NCBI GenBank assembly: GCA_008360955.1
Contig: LUCM01007323.1
Span: 95,922 to 159,921 of the forward strand
Reading direction: 5' to 3'
Origin: Fasciolopsis buskii
Lineage: Eukaryota > Platyhelminthes > Trematoda > Plagiorchiida > Fasciolidae
Length of the DNA stretch: 64,000 nt
The notes under the pieces are model-generated. The model saw only the letters and a program-made list of their open reading frames with translations, had not been told where the DNA came from and searched no databases. This document shows, piece after piece, positions 21,431-33,389 of the stretch (its first letter is position 1; every line of letters starts with the position of its first letter). A program made the position numbers and the translations under genes.

Positions 21431-22199
21431 GAACGATTTTTCGATCACCAACCAAAAATTCTAAACCTGCTTCTTCTTGTTTAGACCCTGGTGATTGCTT
21501 GGGCTATCAAATCTCTACATGGGGACCTGCAGATAGCATATTTCTTCATCTTAGATGATCACGAGGACTGACTGGTCTAGTTTTCTAGTGACCTTGTTTA
21601 TAGAGGTATCTTCATGCCTCGGTGGCTGACCGAAGTCCACAGTGCTTTGATTTCCATTTCGCGCTTTGTTTATTCTTCTGACGGGAAGTTTTTATAAGAC
21701 CCTTTCTCCACCAGTGATTTCCCTGCTATGAGTAGGGCATTCACCAAAAACGAAGAGTTGCCATCAATACCGGCTGCAGACCGTCCAATAATGTGGCCTT
21801 TTATTAGCAAACTTTGCAATGGTCCCACGAAGCACAACAGTCCATACCAACATTTCGCCCTTACAGACATCTTGACCTTCATCGAGCTGCACGTCCGATC
21901 ATTGAGCCAAAGAGAATCCAGCTCTCTTCTTGGTTGCCTGAACTGTTCCACGGGCTTCGACTGCTGACTTCTCTCATGCCAGACTGCTGGCTGGTCGATT
22001 TCAATGGCTACCGTTGAATCATTTTCGGGAACTTTAGTTGCACCGTTTTGCAATGAGATGAAAGCATGGACAAGCTGTTGCGAAGAACACAAAAGCCCTT
22101 GGATGGCTCAAAATGTCGACCTGAGTAAGAAACAAACTAGGATTAAAATCGGGAGAGAAAAGTGGGACCATCTACACAAGTGGAAGTATGGGTTTTAGT
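21431..22199. other. Interval between CR1-like remnants 3 and 4, with unassigned ORF
   Basis: It holds a 140-codon minus-strand frame (21,670-22,092) with no domain that I recognise. It contains a hydrophobic stretch GLLCFVGPLQSLLI and a Gly/Ser/Ile-rich segment. Its position between two minus-strand CR1-like C-termini suggests it could be an unrecognised part of one of them, but I have no motif to support that. Confidence 0.25.
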
Positions 22200-22760
22200 A
22201 AAAGGGAGAATACTGTGAACATGATGATGAAAAGGACGGTCAAACACCTTGCAAACTGGCCTCAAACTTACCTGCGTTAGTAGCCGAGACCACCTCCCCT
22301 GGCAGTTTGTTTCACATGTTATGGCTCTTTGGAGGAAGAAAACGGTCCTGACAGATTCGAATCTCCAGGGTTTCTCCAGCCTAAGGCTATGCGTCCCTAT
22401 TGAACTAATGCTACCTAACGCAAACAAAAGCGTTTTGCTACTAATGCTTTTTAGCAGCTTAAATGTTTTAATCAAGTCCGTTTGAACTCGCTGGTTTAAA
22501 GGTGACTAGAATCTAGGTCGTTATTCCAGATGGATACGCCATGTCCCTTAACCCGGAGATAAATGCTGTATCTTCTAGATTTTGGAAACAAACATGGACC
22601 GCCCATTCCAAGTGTGCATAATGAATCGTCAGCGAAACTACGGCGACATTCAGCCGGTTGTTTACATCGACCGGCTGGGGGGCAGGACTGCCTGATGCAG
22701 TCAGTCAACATCGACGGGTCTATTTCACTAGCTAACCGAAAAGTCATGCTAGGGTCAGGC
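22200..22760 (-). mobile_element. CR1-like LINE remnant 4, RT C-terminus
   Basis: The minus strand shows HLEWAVHV (the HLEYAVQ word) near 22,640, SGLRDMAYPSG near 22,540, then TDLIKTFKLLKSI, RTHSLRLEKPWRFESVRTVFF and, in another frame, a KLPGEVVSATNAG-equivalent word near 22,270. This is the standard order at the end of CR1-type RT frames. It is a second, separate copy from remnant 3, because the same protein region occurs in both. It is more divergent and is frameshifted at least twice. Nothing recognisable of the palm domain lies upstream. Confidence 0.65.
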
Positions 22761-23327
22761 TATCCGGTCGCGTGGATGTTTCTAGGGCATGTGTGCGCGG
22801 TGCCCTAATATGCAAATCGCAAGCTGGAAAGGCAGAATTTCTGACCTCATTATTGCAGGGAGATTCCTCATTTTTGAAGCATAGAATGTAAGTGGATTCC
22901 TCTATGTCGCACGCCGTTATTTTGAATATAATCCGGAGGTAAAGGCAGGCCCTGTCAGGCAACAAAGACAACAACGGTCACGGACCGCTCGACCATCGCT
23001 TTTGACAAAAGCCCGGATATCTCTATAACTGTGAGATTCATTGAGTCGAAAACTGGCCGGTTAGGCGGAGTTTTCTAACGGAATCTTCAGAAAGTAACCA
23101 ATTAACAAAGTCAGTCGGAGCAAATGTCGGTTTAGATTGTCTGCCACTTGCGATAGACCACTGAGTGCTGATCAATCAAGGTCAATATTTCAATTTTATT
23201 TTGGTGAGAAAAGCAAATGAAACGTTCGCTCGATTTAAAGATTTTTCTTGGAGTCGGTGGTAACTGGATATAATGACCGTAAGATAGAGGCCACTGCGGA
23301 TTTGCCGTGAAAAATGAGCGACGTCAT

Positions 23328-23382
23328 GTAAGACCAACTGTCTTAACGCAGATCTCGTATTACGTTTGATTGCCCTCAATCG
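23328..23382 (+). repeat. Dispersed repeat, unit 1 (partner at 24,271)
   Basis: A stretch starting GTAAGACC and running through TTAACGCAGATCTCG to TTGCCCTCAATCG aligns to 24,271-24,323 with roughly 70 percent identity by eye and one small gap. No protein is encoded. It may be a fragment of an unknown transposon or SINE. Confidence 0.35.
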
Positions 23383-23734
23383 ACTTGACCGCTTGCGTGT
23401 CACCTACACTCGTCCCTGTCCTCTTTAGTTGGGATTAGTTTACGGCCATTTGGTGCAGACAAATGTCACCTGACATCAAGTGGATTGTTTTGTTACATTC
23501 CACTTTCGTTTTATCCCTCACGTCGGTCGACTGTGGACGTTCCGTCCGTTTAAATTAATTCTTGACTGTCGCATTCATACAAGTGTCTGTTGAAAATAAT
23601 TAGAATCTTTTATATTTACTTGAATCATGGGCAGATACCCTCTATTTATTTCCTTTCAATAAGCGTTCGTTTTCACGCTAATGTTTTTTACATTCTTGGA
23701 AAACCTTTGTCTGGATAATGACTAAGGCTCACTT

Positions 23735-24016
23735 TCAAAGGCATGGTCCCTGTGGACACAATTCATAACTCACGAATGGTGTCGTAGCATTTGCACGACA
23801 ATTGTGTTCTTTCATGCGCTTCACAACAAATTGGGCTGCGCATTGCTCTGAAGTTTCAAAAGCCATCCAGAATGTGATATTCTTGGGTGCATCCCACCTT
23901 GAATCCGAAAGTTTGGTCTTTGCAGCCAGGGACTCGCCTAAAACGGCAGACATCGCTGGTTTTCCTGTGATTTTTGAAATTAAACTCAAATAAATTAAAC
24001 CGTAGCTGAGGATCAA
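23735..24016 (-). CDS. Unrecognised 93-codon open frame, possible exon or relic
   Basis: The frame contains five Cys, including CPQGPC near its C-terminus, and the words SRWDAPKNITFWMAF and FETSEQCAA. A TTTCAAAAATCACAG just inside its 5' part looks like a splice acceptor (AG at about 23,967). The spacing of Cys and the FETSEQC word recall the end of a Kunitz inhibitor domain, but the central Cys and GGC core are absent, so I do not call it one. It may be an exon of a small secreted protein, a relic, or chance. Confidence 0.15.
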   Translation of the reverse strand: MILSYGLIYLSLISKITGKPAMSAVLGESLAAKTKLSDSRWDAPKNITFWMAFETSEQCAAQFVVKRMKEHNCRANATTPFVSYELCPQGPCL

Positions 24017-24270
24017 AACGCGTGCGGGAATGCATATGAAGAGTAAGGGCCCTGCTAATGGATCCGGTTACGGTTTTTCTCCGCGAACATGGCATCGTAT
24101 TTTAAATTTTGACGTGGACAGATCGTGCCTGAAGCTGCCGATAGAAAAACGTAGCTGGTAAAAATCAACACAAAAGATCAGACGGCAACAAAAAGCAATG
24201 CAAAATTTTCCCGTGAAGAAAAAGAATCAAACAGAGCGGCAGCATTCAGTCACGTCGGACTCATCACTTC

Positions 24271-24323
24271 GTAAATCCGACGGTCGTAACGCGGATGTCG
24301 CATTTCGTTTTTTGCCCTGACCG
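24271..24323 (+). repeat. Dispersed repeat, unit 2 (partner at 23,328)
   Basis: The partner of the unit at 23,328, in the same orientation and 943 bp away. Shared words include GTAA, GTAACGCGGAT/TTAACGCAGAT and TGCCCT. The evidence is only this pairwise similarity. Confidence 0.35.
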
Positions 24324-25300
24324 TTGTGGCCGTCCGTTTGTCAACCTAACCCAGCCCTGGAAGACCGCAATACTGAAAAGCCAGACACTCAAGCGACACA
24401 AGGAAAAAAACAGCTGAAATCGGTTTGAGGTGAGTATATTCGGCAGGGACCTGCGTGAGCAACGGGCGAACGGCGCCACGTTGGGCGGTCAATGTCCGGT
24501 CAAACGAGCAATCAGGAAGAATAAGTCTGTTCCGCTACTGCCCTCGTTTATTCTCTCTTTTCGGGCTCAAGACAAGGCGTGGCGTGCAAATGTCTTTTAA
24601 AGCTGCCTGAGCACCTCTAATTTCTTGGATTCATTTGCCTTTCGTAATTGATGGTACGGCTTGCTGACTGCAGGCACACGCTTGGTCAAGGGTATGGAAT
24701 GCTCACGGATGACTGCGTCCAGGTCTCTTTCCTCCGCCGCCCCTTCCAACTCCTAGATTTTTCTCTTTATTGAATGCCGCGGCAATGGGATGCCTCCGAA
24801 AGTTGATTGCTTGTATTTACTGTCAATTACGGTGAGTCCCCGGTAAACAAGCTGCCTGTTGGTAATGCCCAGATGCGGATGGATATCCTAAGAATCTGGT
24901 GGATCTTGCGCTATTTTACATCGTCCGCCAACAAGTAGCAAAGCAAAATTGATTCCAGCTCCAAACCACTTAAAACACTGGAAATAATAATGAACGTACT
25001 GCCAATTCGCTGCAAACCTCCCTCGATGCCGTCGATCTCAAGGACCTTATGTTCTCTACCACTACATAGAAACCTCGAGCTTTAAGATAGCTTCTTATTT
25101 ATTTCAAACACTGCCATCGACTTCCATTGCGTTAGGTCTTGACAGGAGTAATCTACTTTTTATTCGAGGCAAAATACTCCTGAAGGTTGAGACGGCGAAC
25201 ATTCTCTTAATCTCTATGAGCACACTATGCGTTTTAATTGTCAAAAAACAACAAATCCGTGTTGATGTGGTCGGTCTTGTCGTGCTACTTCAATAATGAT

Positions 25301-28300
25301 CAGCCTTTCCACTTACTTCAGCAATATTGAGAACAAGATTACTGGTTCCGCCCCAGTTCCGTCCCGCCGAACACTCGTTTATAGGAACGGCCGATAGCCA
25401 CCTGTCTTTCGTTGTTTTGCTCTGTTGCAGTGATAGTTTGGAGAGACTCGTCAAGGATGGCACAACCACATCTTCTAAGGGCTATGACACCAAAGAATGT
25501 GTTAATTCAGGTCTCATAGCACTGTCTTCATTTCATTTTCTAGGGGTGTTCCTGCGCCGTAGAATCCTCCAGTTAAAATGCTAATTCCGGAATAAGGCAA
25601 AAAGGTGGAGGCAGGCATTTCGACTCACTGACCCTCCATATATACCTAGCTGAAGTACCTTAGTTGAGTCGCAACCTTCTGGTGTGTCGATGTGGCGTTT
25701 GCACTCATTTCAGGTTAAAATATCACGAGTGAAATCCTCACAACACCGTTCTGTTTTGCACAGCTGGAGTAGTTCTGAGTGCCTCAGCAAAATTTACCAT
25801 TCTCTGGTCGCGCTGAATCCTGTAAGCCAATTTTACTCTGTTAGTTTGAATCCCATCTCTAGCATGCTCTAGGCGGCAACAGTGGTCTGGAAAAGGCTTC
25901 CATGCCTGATGCTTCTTCCGCTAGAACTTTTTGGGCTCTCTGCTCTACCGGTGACAAACCCGTTCAGGAGCAGCGTACTCCGTTGTTGAAACGGTTGGCG
26001 GTTGAGAAATACCAGCTGCGCGCTGTGACTTTGTGCTTAAATGTTCTGGCATGCACGTCCTCAGAGGGTCTTTGCCATTTCTCAGGTGGCTTTTCTGTTT
26101 CTAGCTCACGAACATCGTATTCGGGTATCACTGCGATCGAGGGTGCGGAAGTATCACTTGGGAACTTGGGTACCGCTACTTTCAGTAACGATGGATTTCA
26201 ACCAGTCCCCCAGCGAGTAGACCGGTGAATATACTGACTTGGTGCTAGTTTCGAACATTGCCCTGCAGGGTCCGTCAAAATATCGGCCCACTCGCGCACC
26301 CTACTTTCCAGCTCAGCTCTGGTGAACGTAGGTTACATTCTAACAAAACGTTTGTGCTGGATCCCACGAGTTGGTGTAAGACTACGATCTGCACACTTGG
26401 CAGTAGTATTCATACGGCCGACTCTCAAGATCACAGAGATTGTTTGTGTACTTGATGGAGCAAAAGCGCCCCATGCCTGAGAATGATGCTGAGCCACAAG
26501 CAGCAGTATCCAACCGCATGTACTGCACACTACTTTATCATGGCGCTTACTAATAAATCACCGCGAGTTCAAGAATCGCAATTAAATTGGTTGTCTAACC
26601 AGATTCTCATGAAGACTGTCCAGCCTGATTTGGCGGTTTCCTACCGGAGACGCTGACACCTACTGCTAGCGCTGCAAGTACCGCTGTAGAAGGCCTCCGA
26701 TCCACTCTTCTATTTGTGTGCTTCTCCATAAGTACCACGTTCAGGGAAAGATCAGATTGCGGACTGGGTGAATGTGAGTGTGCAACTGAAGCGAAAACGG
26801 GTGGCGGACGGGCAAAAACAGATCCCACGGCCGGGCTAAATGCGCTGTTACCGGTTCTGTCCTCGTAATGGGAACTTCAAATCTACAATTCCATCGGTCC
26901 TTCTAAAACGCTGCTAGCTATATCTCGCGCTGGAGTACCGTTCCGTTCATCCGAAACTAAGTCGCTGATTGCTTTGGATACCCCAACTCAGATGGCTCGC
27001 ACACCTCCACAGAGTTTCCACCCGTAATGCTGGCCAAGATCAAAAGCTGCGGCAGTAAAAATGACACCATAGAGAATATTTTTAGCTAGTGTGCTTTACA
27101 AAAGTTTTAGCATAAAATTTCTCTTATCCAGGGCACCTCTCAGTCCAGCTTACTTCCAGCCGCATATAAGTAGAATCATCAGTCTTGGGAGTTCCATATT
27201 CTCTGTGGAAAAGGCCTCATAAACTTTCCTGTAGATAGTCGGAGGCAATCTTGGCAGTTTTCCTTCAACTTCCTCAGCATTTTATAGGCCATTCATTCTT
27301 GTCAAACGTGACTATCTTTTCCACTTTGCATGGTGTTCCACCTAGTTTTCACTACTTCAATACAACTATCGTATCACTGCTGCTTCTCCTCTCCTCAGTT
27401 CAACGTTTTCATCCATTACGTAACGCTATCGTCATCTGAGGACTCCGGCCATATTTCGACATCTGCCCTTGGGTCCCGGTTATGTTTTGCGCCAGAGGTA
27501 CGCAAATTTAGTGTACTCAAAGATGGAATGATCCGTAACCCGCTGCTCGCAAGCAGTCTCAGAACACCCCGCATAATTTTGTGAAACGAGTTTTATAGTT
27601 TTGATTCGTGACTGGCATACTTGTTCTGTGCGCATTGATTTGCACCATCTAATTCCACTTTCCAATATTCTTCTCGAGTAACTTAAGGTTGCACTCATTA
27701 TTTTGTCCTTTTTTATTTCAGTTATTCGCGTTTCTTCTGCATCATTCTTGTGCAAATTTGATCTTGCCTTGCTCATGCTTCTCGCAAATCGAGAAACAAA
27801 CATCATTATTAGTATTACTATTAAAACGGGACAGACTAGTGGTCCAAATCTCGCCAGACAGCTCTTACCATTTACCTGAATGAGAGCCCAAAGGATTTAC
27901 ATCCTTGGCACATCCTAAGAGGGGTGCGCCAGGGTAAACCGTGTTTGCAATTATACTGATGCGGCAGACTGACTTGGTGTGGTAAATGTTTCATTCATGG
28001 GTTGGAGGCAGCTCTCTACTTTATGCCCTTTCCCTCCGTTCCTCTCTATCTTTTTCTTTTTTTAGCTTTATCTCCTTTTTAAGTTCTGCTTCACACATCT
28101 ACCTTCTTTCCGTGTTTCTACGAGGACCTTCCAGTGGTCCTCTGTTTCCGATTTTTCGTGTTTATAACTAGCTATATCCGCCAATCTCTTCTATTTCGAC
28201 AGCCAGTTCTGTTGCATCATTCACGATCTTCAGACTCTGGTATCGTGCAAATTTGGTGCACAGCAAAAATGCATGGCTTTGACCGCAGTTTTGCGGTAAC

Positions 28301-30421
28301 ACTTGCCAATTTTATATCAACTCCTCTTATTTCCTTCCTTTATGTTTCTTTCATGATCATATTCCTCCCAATTTCCCTCTTTTAACATTTCCTTTTTTTC
28401 TTTTTCATAGGTGGGTTAAATATTAAACGGACAAATTCCGTTGTTAGAGTGCCGTGGATGACAAAAGCCAAGTCCCTCATATATCATTACAGACGAGCAC
28501 GAAGTTGCTGCCTTTTTTCCCGGTCTTACTGCGGCAAACCGTCAATATTGATGGTGGTGATGTCAACGCAACAAGCAGGGATCATTGTGAGGTAAAGGCC
28601 TCGTCCTAGACACAAAGCGAATGCGTCAGTCTTTCATGCTCATAGGACTACAAACATACACATACAAGGGTGAGAATTAGTCAGTCAACCGATCGTTCGC
28701 TCACAAATGCCTTAGATTCACTCTGTCGAAATGGGCCTTAGAATCGCGTTATTCTCCTCCGCGATGAGTGCCCTGACCAGTGGAACTTTGCCGGCAGTGT
28801 TTTAAGTGGCTCACAGAGTGCTACTGGGCTTCTGTCTGATGAATTATCTTATGGAGCCCCGGTTTTCTAATTCCCCTCAAAATCGATCTCAACAGCAAGT
28901 TTTACAGGAGACACTCAGACAGAAGGGACGCACTCCCCAAAATTCGGTTTTGCACACCATCTCTTCATTGAATGACCGCGCGATGCGCATGCAGCAGCCA
29001 CTCCAAAAGGGCTTCCGTTAGAATGTCCCTGTGGTGTTGGAATACCTCTTTGGAGTAAAAGGGCTACTCATGGCCCCATGAACACATCAGATCAGACAAG
29101 ATTAGAGAACAAGACTGACTGCTAATGGCAATGTTATTTCAGTTTTTTGCCCAGTGGGGACACCCGGACCAGCCGCGCTCCGACTTCTTGGAGCAAGGGA
29201 ATATCTTATTTGACTGTTTACGCAGTTGTTTGCACCATTTCCAGCGAAATCACTGGCGGAATGCGATACGTGCTTTTTGGCACCATTTGCGAAGTTAGAA
29301 AACTCTTTCGCAAGACCAGTTCTGTGAGCTCAGAAAAAAACTCTTCGGACTTCTGTGGCTGTAGGTCGTTCACCAACGAGTGATTTAAAAGATGATCGCT
29401 TGGCAAAGTGACCAGCTATGCATGCACCCATGCACACATTTATTCAGCTATGAAACATTGTGGCTGCAAACCGACAGTGATCTAGATCCATTTCCAACTT
29501 TATTTATTATTATCTGCTGGATTGAACAAATTAGGCTAGAGTGTCATGTAAGATACTGTACTAGATATTGTGCGCATGTAAGTTCGGAACTGAGGACGAC
29601 GCATGCAACTAGCTGTACTGCTTTAAGCATGACGTAATCTTTACTTTTGGTGCTCTGCTTAACAAATTAAACGATACAAGTCGATCATTGCATTAGGTGA
29701 GGGCCCACTCAGTACATTGTAGGCCGTGACTGAAATTCGACAATTATAACAGCAGTACAAATACGATTCATTCGCATTTGACGACATTTGCGCAAAAGAC
29801 TTGCTGAGCAGGGGTTTTCTTATTTCTGAGATGCAAGGGCATGGGCATGCATATTACGTGAGCATCCAGCCCTGGACACTACCTACTAAGGCCTCACGTC
29901 ACGATGCGTTGGCTCCGTTAACCATACCTTTCATCAAATAGCACCAAAATTGCACCGAGACATAGATCGCACGTGACGACTCAGCTGAATATGTAGAAGT
30001 GAGCACTATACCGGTCATTTGTAATATTTACGGCTGCATAGGAAACTCCCGGAACATTAAACGGTATTCAAGTAAAAATCTAAACTGCTTTGCGCACCTT
30101 TCCGCATGAGACCCTATGGCCGTAATATAATCAACCGAACAAGTTGGAGTAGGAGCCAGGTGATTACTATCAATCTAAGGCCAACGAATTTTTTTACATC
30201 TAGCGTTTATCCTTGGAAAACTTTGCACATGATAATAAGTAGGCCTTTCTCAAGTCTCAGCTGCAACCATATATTAAGTTGAGAGTACGAACTGAAACAT
30301 AGATCATCAATGTAAGTGTCGAAAGGGAAGTGCTGACATGATGAGTTACTAGTTAACAGATTTTTTTAGCTAAAGTATCTAGCGAGTGCAGAAAATATAG
30401 CCAGTACAAACTTAGAAGAGT
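25301..30421. other. About 5 kb with no recognised gene
   Basis: Many open frames of 60-110 codons exist on both strands, but none shows a domain, and none forms an obvious exon chain that I can defend. The text at 27,690-28,400 is T-rich with runs of TTTC/CTTT. A CATCAGATCAGACAAG word at 29,085-29,100 resembles the tails beyond CR1-like remnants 1 and 3 and might mark another very old copy. I see no tRNA, rRNA or tandem repeat here. Confidence 0.35.
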
Positions 30422-30811
30422 CTAGAGTGGCGTGGATTGCGAAAAGGTGGTACTACCACGGGATATAATAAGAATGACGGTAGAGGAGTATGTAGATACA
30501 ACAAAGTAGGAAATGGCGGTTAGGAAGAAGGCCGAGTGCAGAAATTCTTGATGGAATTTGGGTGGTCCAGCAAGCCTACGAATGGTTAAGAAAAGCGAGA
30601 TATCGATAGGAGGCATCAGGAAAAACGACAAAACGATGAGATAGGCGGTAAAGAACTTGAACCTTTTCTTTGGGGACACCAGATATGTGAAGAGTTTTCG
30701 CAAGCTTATCTTTACTTTGACGGAACGCGAGGGTGGGTGAGGAGGGAATTCGTGGGAGTCAGAACAACGGTCCTCACATAAGCTACACCACGATTTGCAC
30801 CCGCTACTCAT
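30422..30811 (-). CDS. Unrecognised 129-codon frame with two hydrophobic segments
   Basis: The predicted product has a Cys/Ser/Pro-rich N-terminal third, a basic stretch ending SPKKRFKFF, then two strongly hydrophobic segments of membrane-span length: about residues 54-77 (TAYLIVLSFFLMPPIDISLF) and about 90-117 (centred on SAFFLTAISYFVVSTYSS). A basic loop followed by two helices with a Pro pair in the first is reminiscent of helices 6 and 7 of a rhodopsin-like receptor. However, the NPxxY motif is missing, so this is only a suggestion. No neighbouring exon encoding other helices was recognised. It may equally be a chance frame. Confidence 0.2.
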   Translation of the reverse strand: MSSGCKSWCSLCEDRCSDSHEFPPHPPSRSVKVKISLRKLFTYLVSPKKRFKFFTAYLIVLSFFLMPPIDISLFLTIRRLAGPPKFHQEFLHSAFFLTAISYFVVSTYSSTVILIISRGSTTFSQSTPL

Positions 30812-33060
30812 ATCATCTGAAGCTGATCTATTTCACCGAGTGGGAGTGAAACTTGCAGCAGGATATCCGGTTTGACCGGATTCTTCACGCTGGTGAGTTG
30901 TTTCTGCGGGCCGATATGAAAGTCAACGCACGTGATGCACCCACGGTTTTGGTCGCTGCAGGAGTTCCATCATTGACCGTGCGCTTTTAACATGAAGTCA
31001 ACTGAAGAAATAACTGCAGCCCATGCCTCAAGAGGGAAAATCCACTTGGCTAAGTTAGTGCGCGTTCCCTATTTATATCGGCAACCGGATTTGTACAAAT
31101 AAAAAACGATGAACAAAGATACTGACACCGTGCTCTTCTTTACTTGGGTCAACTGTGATAAGAAACCGGGCCACAATGAACTTTGATGTCTATAAAAGCT
31201 CTCAGAGCACATAAATAAATATAACTAAAACTGGAAAGCCTAAGAAGAACAGAAAATAGATAATAGTTATGAAGCTTATTGCACCTGAAAGTTTGCATGA
31301 CACAAATAAATCTGTCATATAGTTGCCATTTTATGGCAACACCGACAAATGACCTCAAAAGGCAAAATCTTTCGGTTTAATGAAAAGTTCCAGAAGCCGC
31401 GTGTAATATCTCTCAATCAGTGTCGGCCAGTGGTTTGGTAACAAGAAACTCAGTTAAACCGGTACACTAATCAACACTCAGTATCTACCAAGTGATTTCC
31501 ACGTACCGTGTTTGCAAACCTACAAGTAGATCAGTTTATTAATATTCCGTCCTAGTATGTCTTGCTTGAGAAATCAATTATCTACGCACTATTGCACTGG
31601 ATCGTCATGAAAACAATGCTTTCAGGTTACTGTGGGGTGGGTAGTGAGATCATTGTTTTATCTTATAATAGGTCGCCTCGGTCGGGTAATTCAAATCACT
31701 GCAGTCACCAATTTATACCTGTTAATTGTTAGGAGGCCCGGTCTGAATTACGCAAGGACCACCGAAAGCTACTTAATGTCATGAAGTTACCTATTATATC
31801 CAACTAGGATATATCTGGCAGTCAGCCGTAGACTGCCGGGCCGGAGCGGCTGGGCCGCAGATGACAATCACATAATGCGTCAAATATGAAAAGCTAGGCC
31901 TAGAGCTCTCAGTGTGCGTACACGGTTCGTCTCACAGCTTTAATTGTAAAAGGCATGGTTGCTTATGTAGGCAAATGGTTAATATGAGAGTGGGATCGAC
32001 GCACATGTCGACTAGAGTGGGCACTTGAAAGTTATGGGCGTAGGGAACCCACTTATAAGCGACCTTGTTAATCGATTATGAGTTTGCAAGGCCTCTGTAC
32101 CAATTGAGCTCTGTCAGTAACCCCATAATGAATGGGATTTTTTGCCAGGCATAACGACGGCTCCGGCAGAATGCACTTTGTATCTGTTCGCGGCTTGAAA
32201 TATCATCAGTCCATCAGAACAAAATTGAGTAAGATTGAAGGGTGGGGGTTGTTGGGATGAGCCTGTTCATACTCTACTGGTGTTTGATGAAGTATAAAAG
32301 GTGTATAATCCATAATCACCGAATCACAGTCCCCCTCCATTGCATGACATCAACCTGCTAGTTAACACCTACTATAACCTATCAACCAGGTCCTGGTACG
32401 GTAAAACACGTGACCACGGTGAAATGTGTGATTCGAAACTCCAGGAGACCACAACGGTTTTTCCGCTTGACCGAAAAGTAACGTGAATCAATGAAGCGAT
32501 CGATTGTTCATCACGGAGTGGACTTCAGCTTCTTCACCATTTCTACGACGCTGAATAACTTCAAATGTCCCCGTTTTTGAAAGCGAATCGCAAGAATGGG
32601 ATAGACGAGTTAAACAAAACAAATATCGGTAGCGAAATGCCTTCACTAAATGCAAATTATTTCGCAGTGGGCCAAAAAGGAGAGCATCAGACTGTTTTAC
32701 ATGTCAAAGTGTAGAAATTATCCCCATGAAAGAGCAAAATATTATGACGATTGATGAAAAGAAAACGAATATAATGGCGGTGATAATGAACAGAAGTGTG
32801 CAAAGGATGACAAAATAAGCAAATGCAAAAAACGAGCATCAGGATGAACGGATCAAAAGGAGCGAAATTAAAATAAAATGAGGAAATATGAGGAAGAAAA
32901 AAAAGGAAGGAGAGAAATAATCACAATCCGTTATCGACAAAAAAAAATCATTTAGAAAAAAAAGCGATCGCTGAGAGTTAGCGGACAGTAACCGTGCAAA
33001 TCAGTCACGGATAGGTGCAATATTATCATGTGGTCAAGTTGAACAAACCGTTCACAGCCT
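30812..33060. other. About 2.2 kb with no recognised gene
   Basis: AT-richer text. A purine-rich stretch (32,875-32,970) with runs of A and GGAAG lies about 100 bp before the tRNA-like sequence at 33,061. No domain-bearing open frame was found. Confidence 0.4.
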
Positions 33061-33145
33061 GTCCGGTAGCGTAATGGCTAAGGCGCGTTCGACTCACAAT
33101 CGTTCGTCCCGAGTTCGTGTTCGCGTGCCAGTTCGGGCGCGGTCC
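33061..33145 (+). tRNA. tRNA-like sequence (tRNA pseudogene or SINE head)
   Basis: TAGCGTAATGG at 33,067-33,077 fits the internal RNA polymerase III A box, followed by the D-arm text CTAAGGCGC. About 34 bp later GAGTTCGTGTTC (33,111-33,122) resembles a degenerate B box (consensus GGTTCGANNCC). Between them CGA CTCACAA TCG can form a short anticodon stem with a seven-base loop. The acceptor stem and T stem do not pair well, so I do not call a functional tRNA or an identity. A tRNA-derived SINE head is the other good explanation. It lies about 250 bp before the microsatellite region. Confidence 0.4.
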
Positions 33146-33389
33146 ATATGCACTGCTCATCATTCCTAACAAGCATCAAACAGCTGCTCTACACTGCTTC
33201 GATCGTTTGTTTATGCTCACTTGAGCGATCATATCACATGGTGAATGAAGTATTTGATCAAAACATTCAATCTCGTACTACTGACATGTACCAAGTAATC
33301 AAGCTGTGTAGGTCATATGCAAAGCGTTCGTCGTACTTCTGATACCTGCCGAGAAGTGATCTATCAGTAGGGGTCGATTTATTCATCTA
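33146..33389. other. Transition to the microsatellite
   Basis: About 240 bp of non-repetitive text between the tRNA-like sequence and the first clear ATCC/ATCT words. If the tRNA-like sequence is a SINE head, its body would lie here, but no A-tail or terminal repeat is obvious. Confidence 0.3.

Larger units (their letters stand above)
22761..25300. other. Gene-poor interval with a weak dispersed repeat pair
   Basis: The only structure I can support is a short repeated word at 23,328-23,382 and 24,271-24,323 (listed separately) and a 93-codon minus-strand frame at 23,735-24,016. Otherwise I see short open frames without domains. Confidence 0.35.

Noticed and set aside
21670..22092. 140-codon minus-strand frame as a gag or protease gene of an LTR element
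   Set aside because: No zinc knuckle, no D(T/S)G protease box and no long terminal repeats nearby. The hydrophobic stretch alone is not diagnostic.
23735..24016. Kunitz-type protease inhibitor domain
   Set aside because: Some spacing and an FETSEQC word fit, but the central cysteines and the GGC core are absent and parts would have to be taken from two frames.
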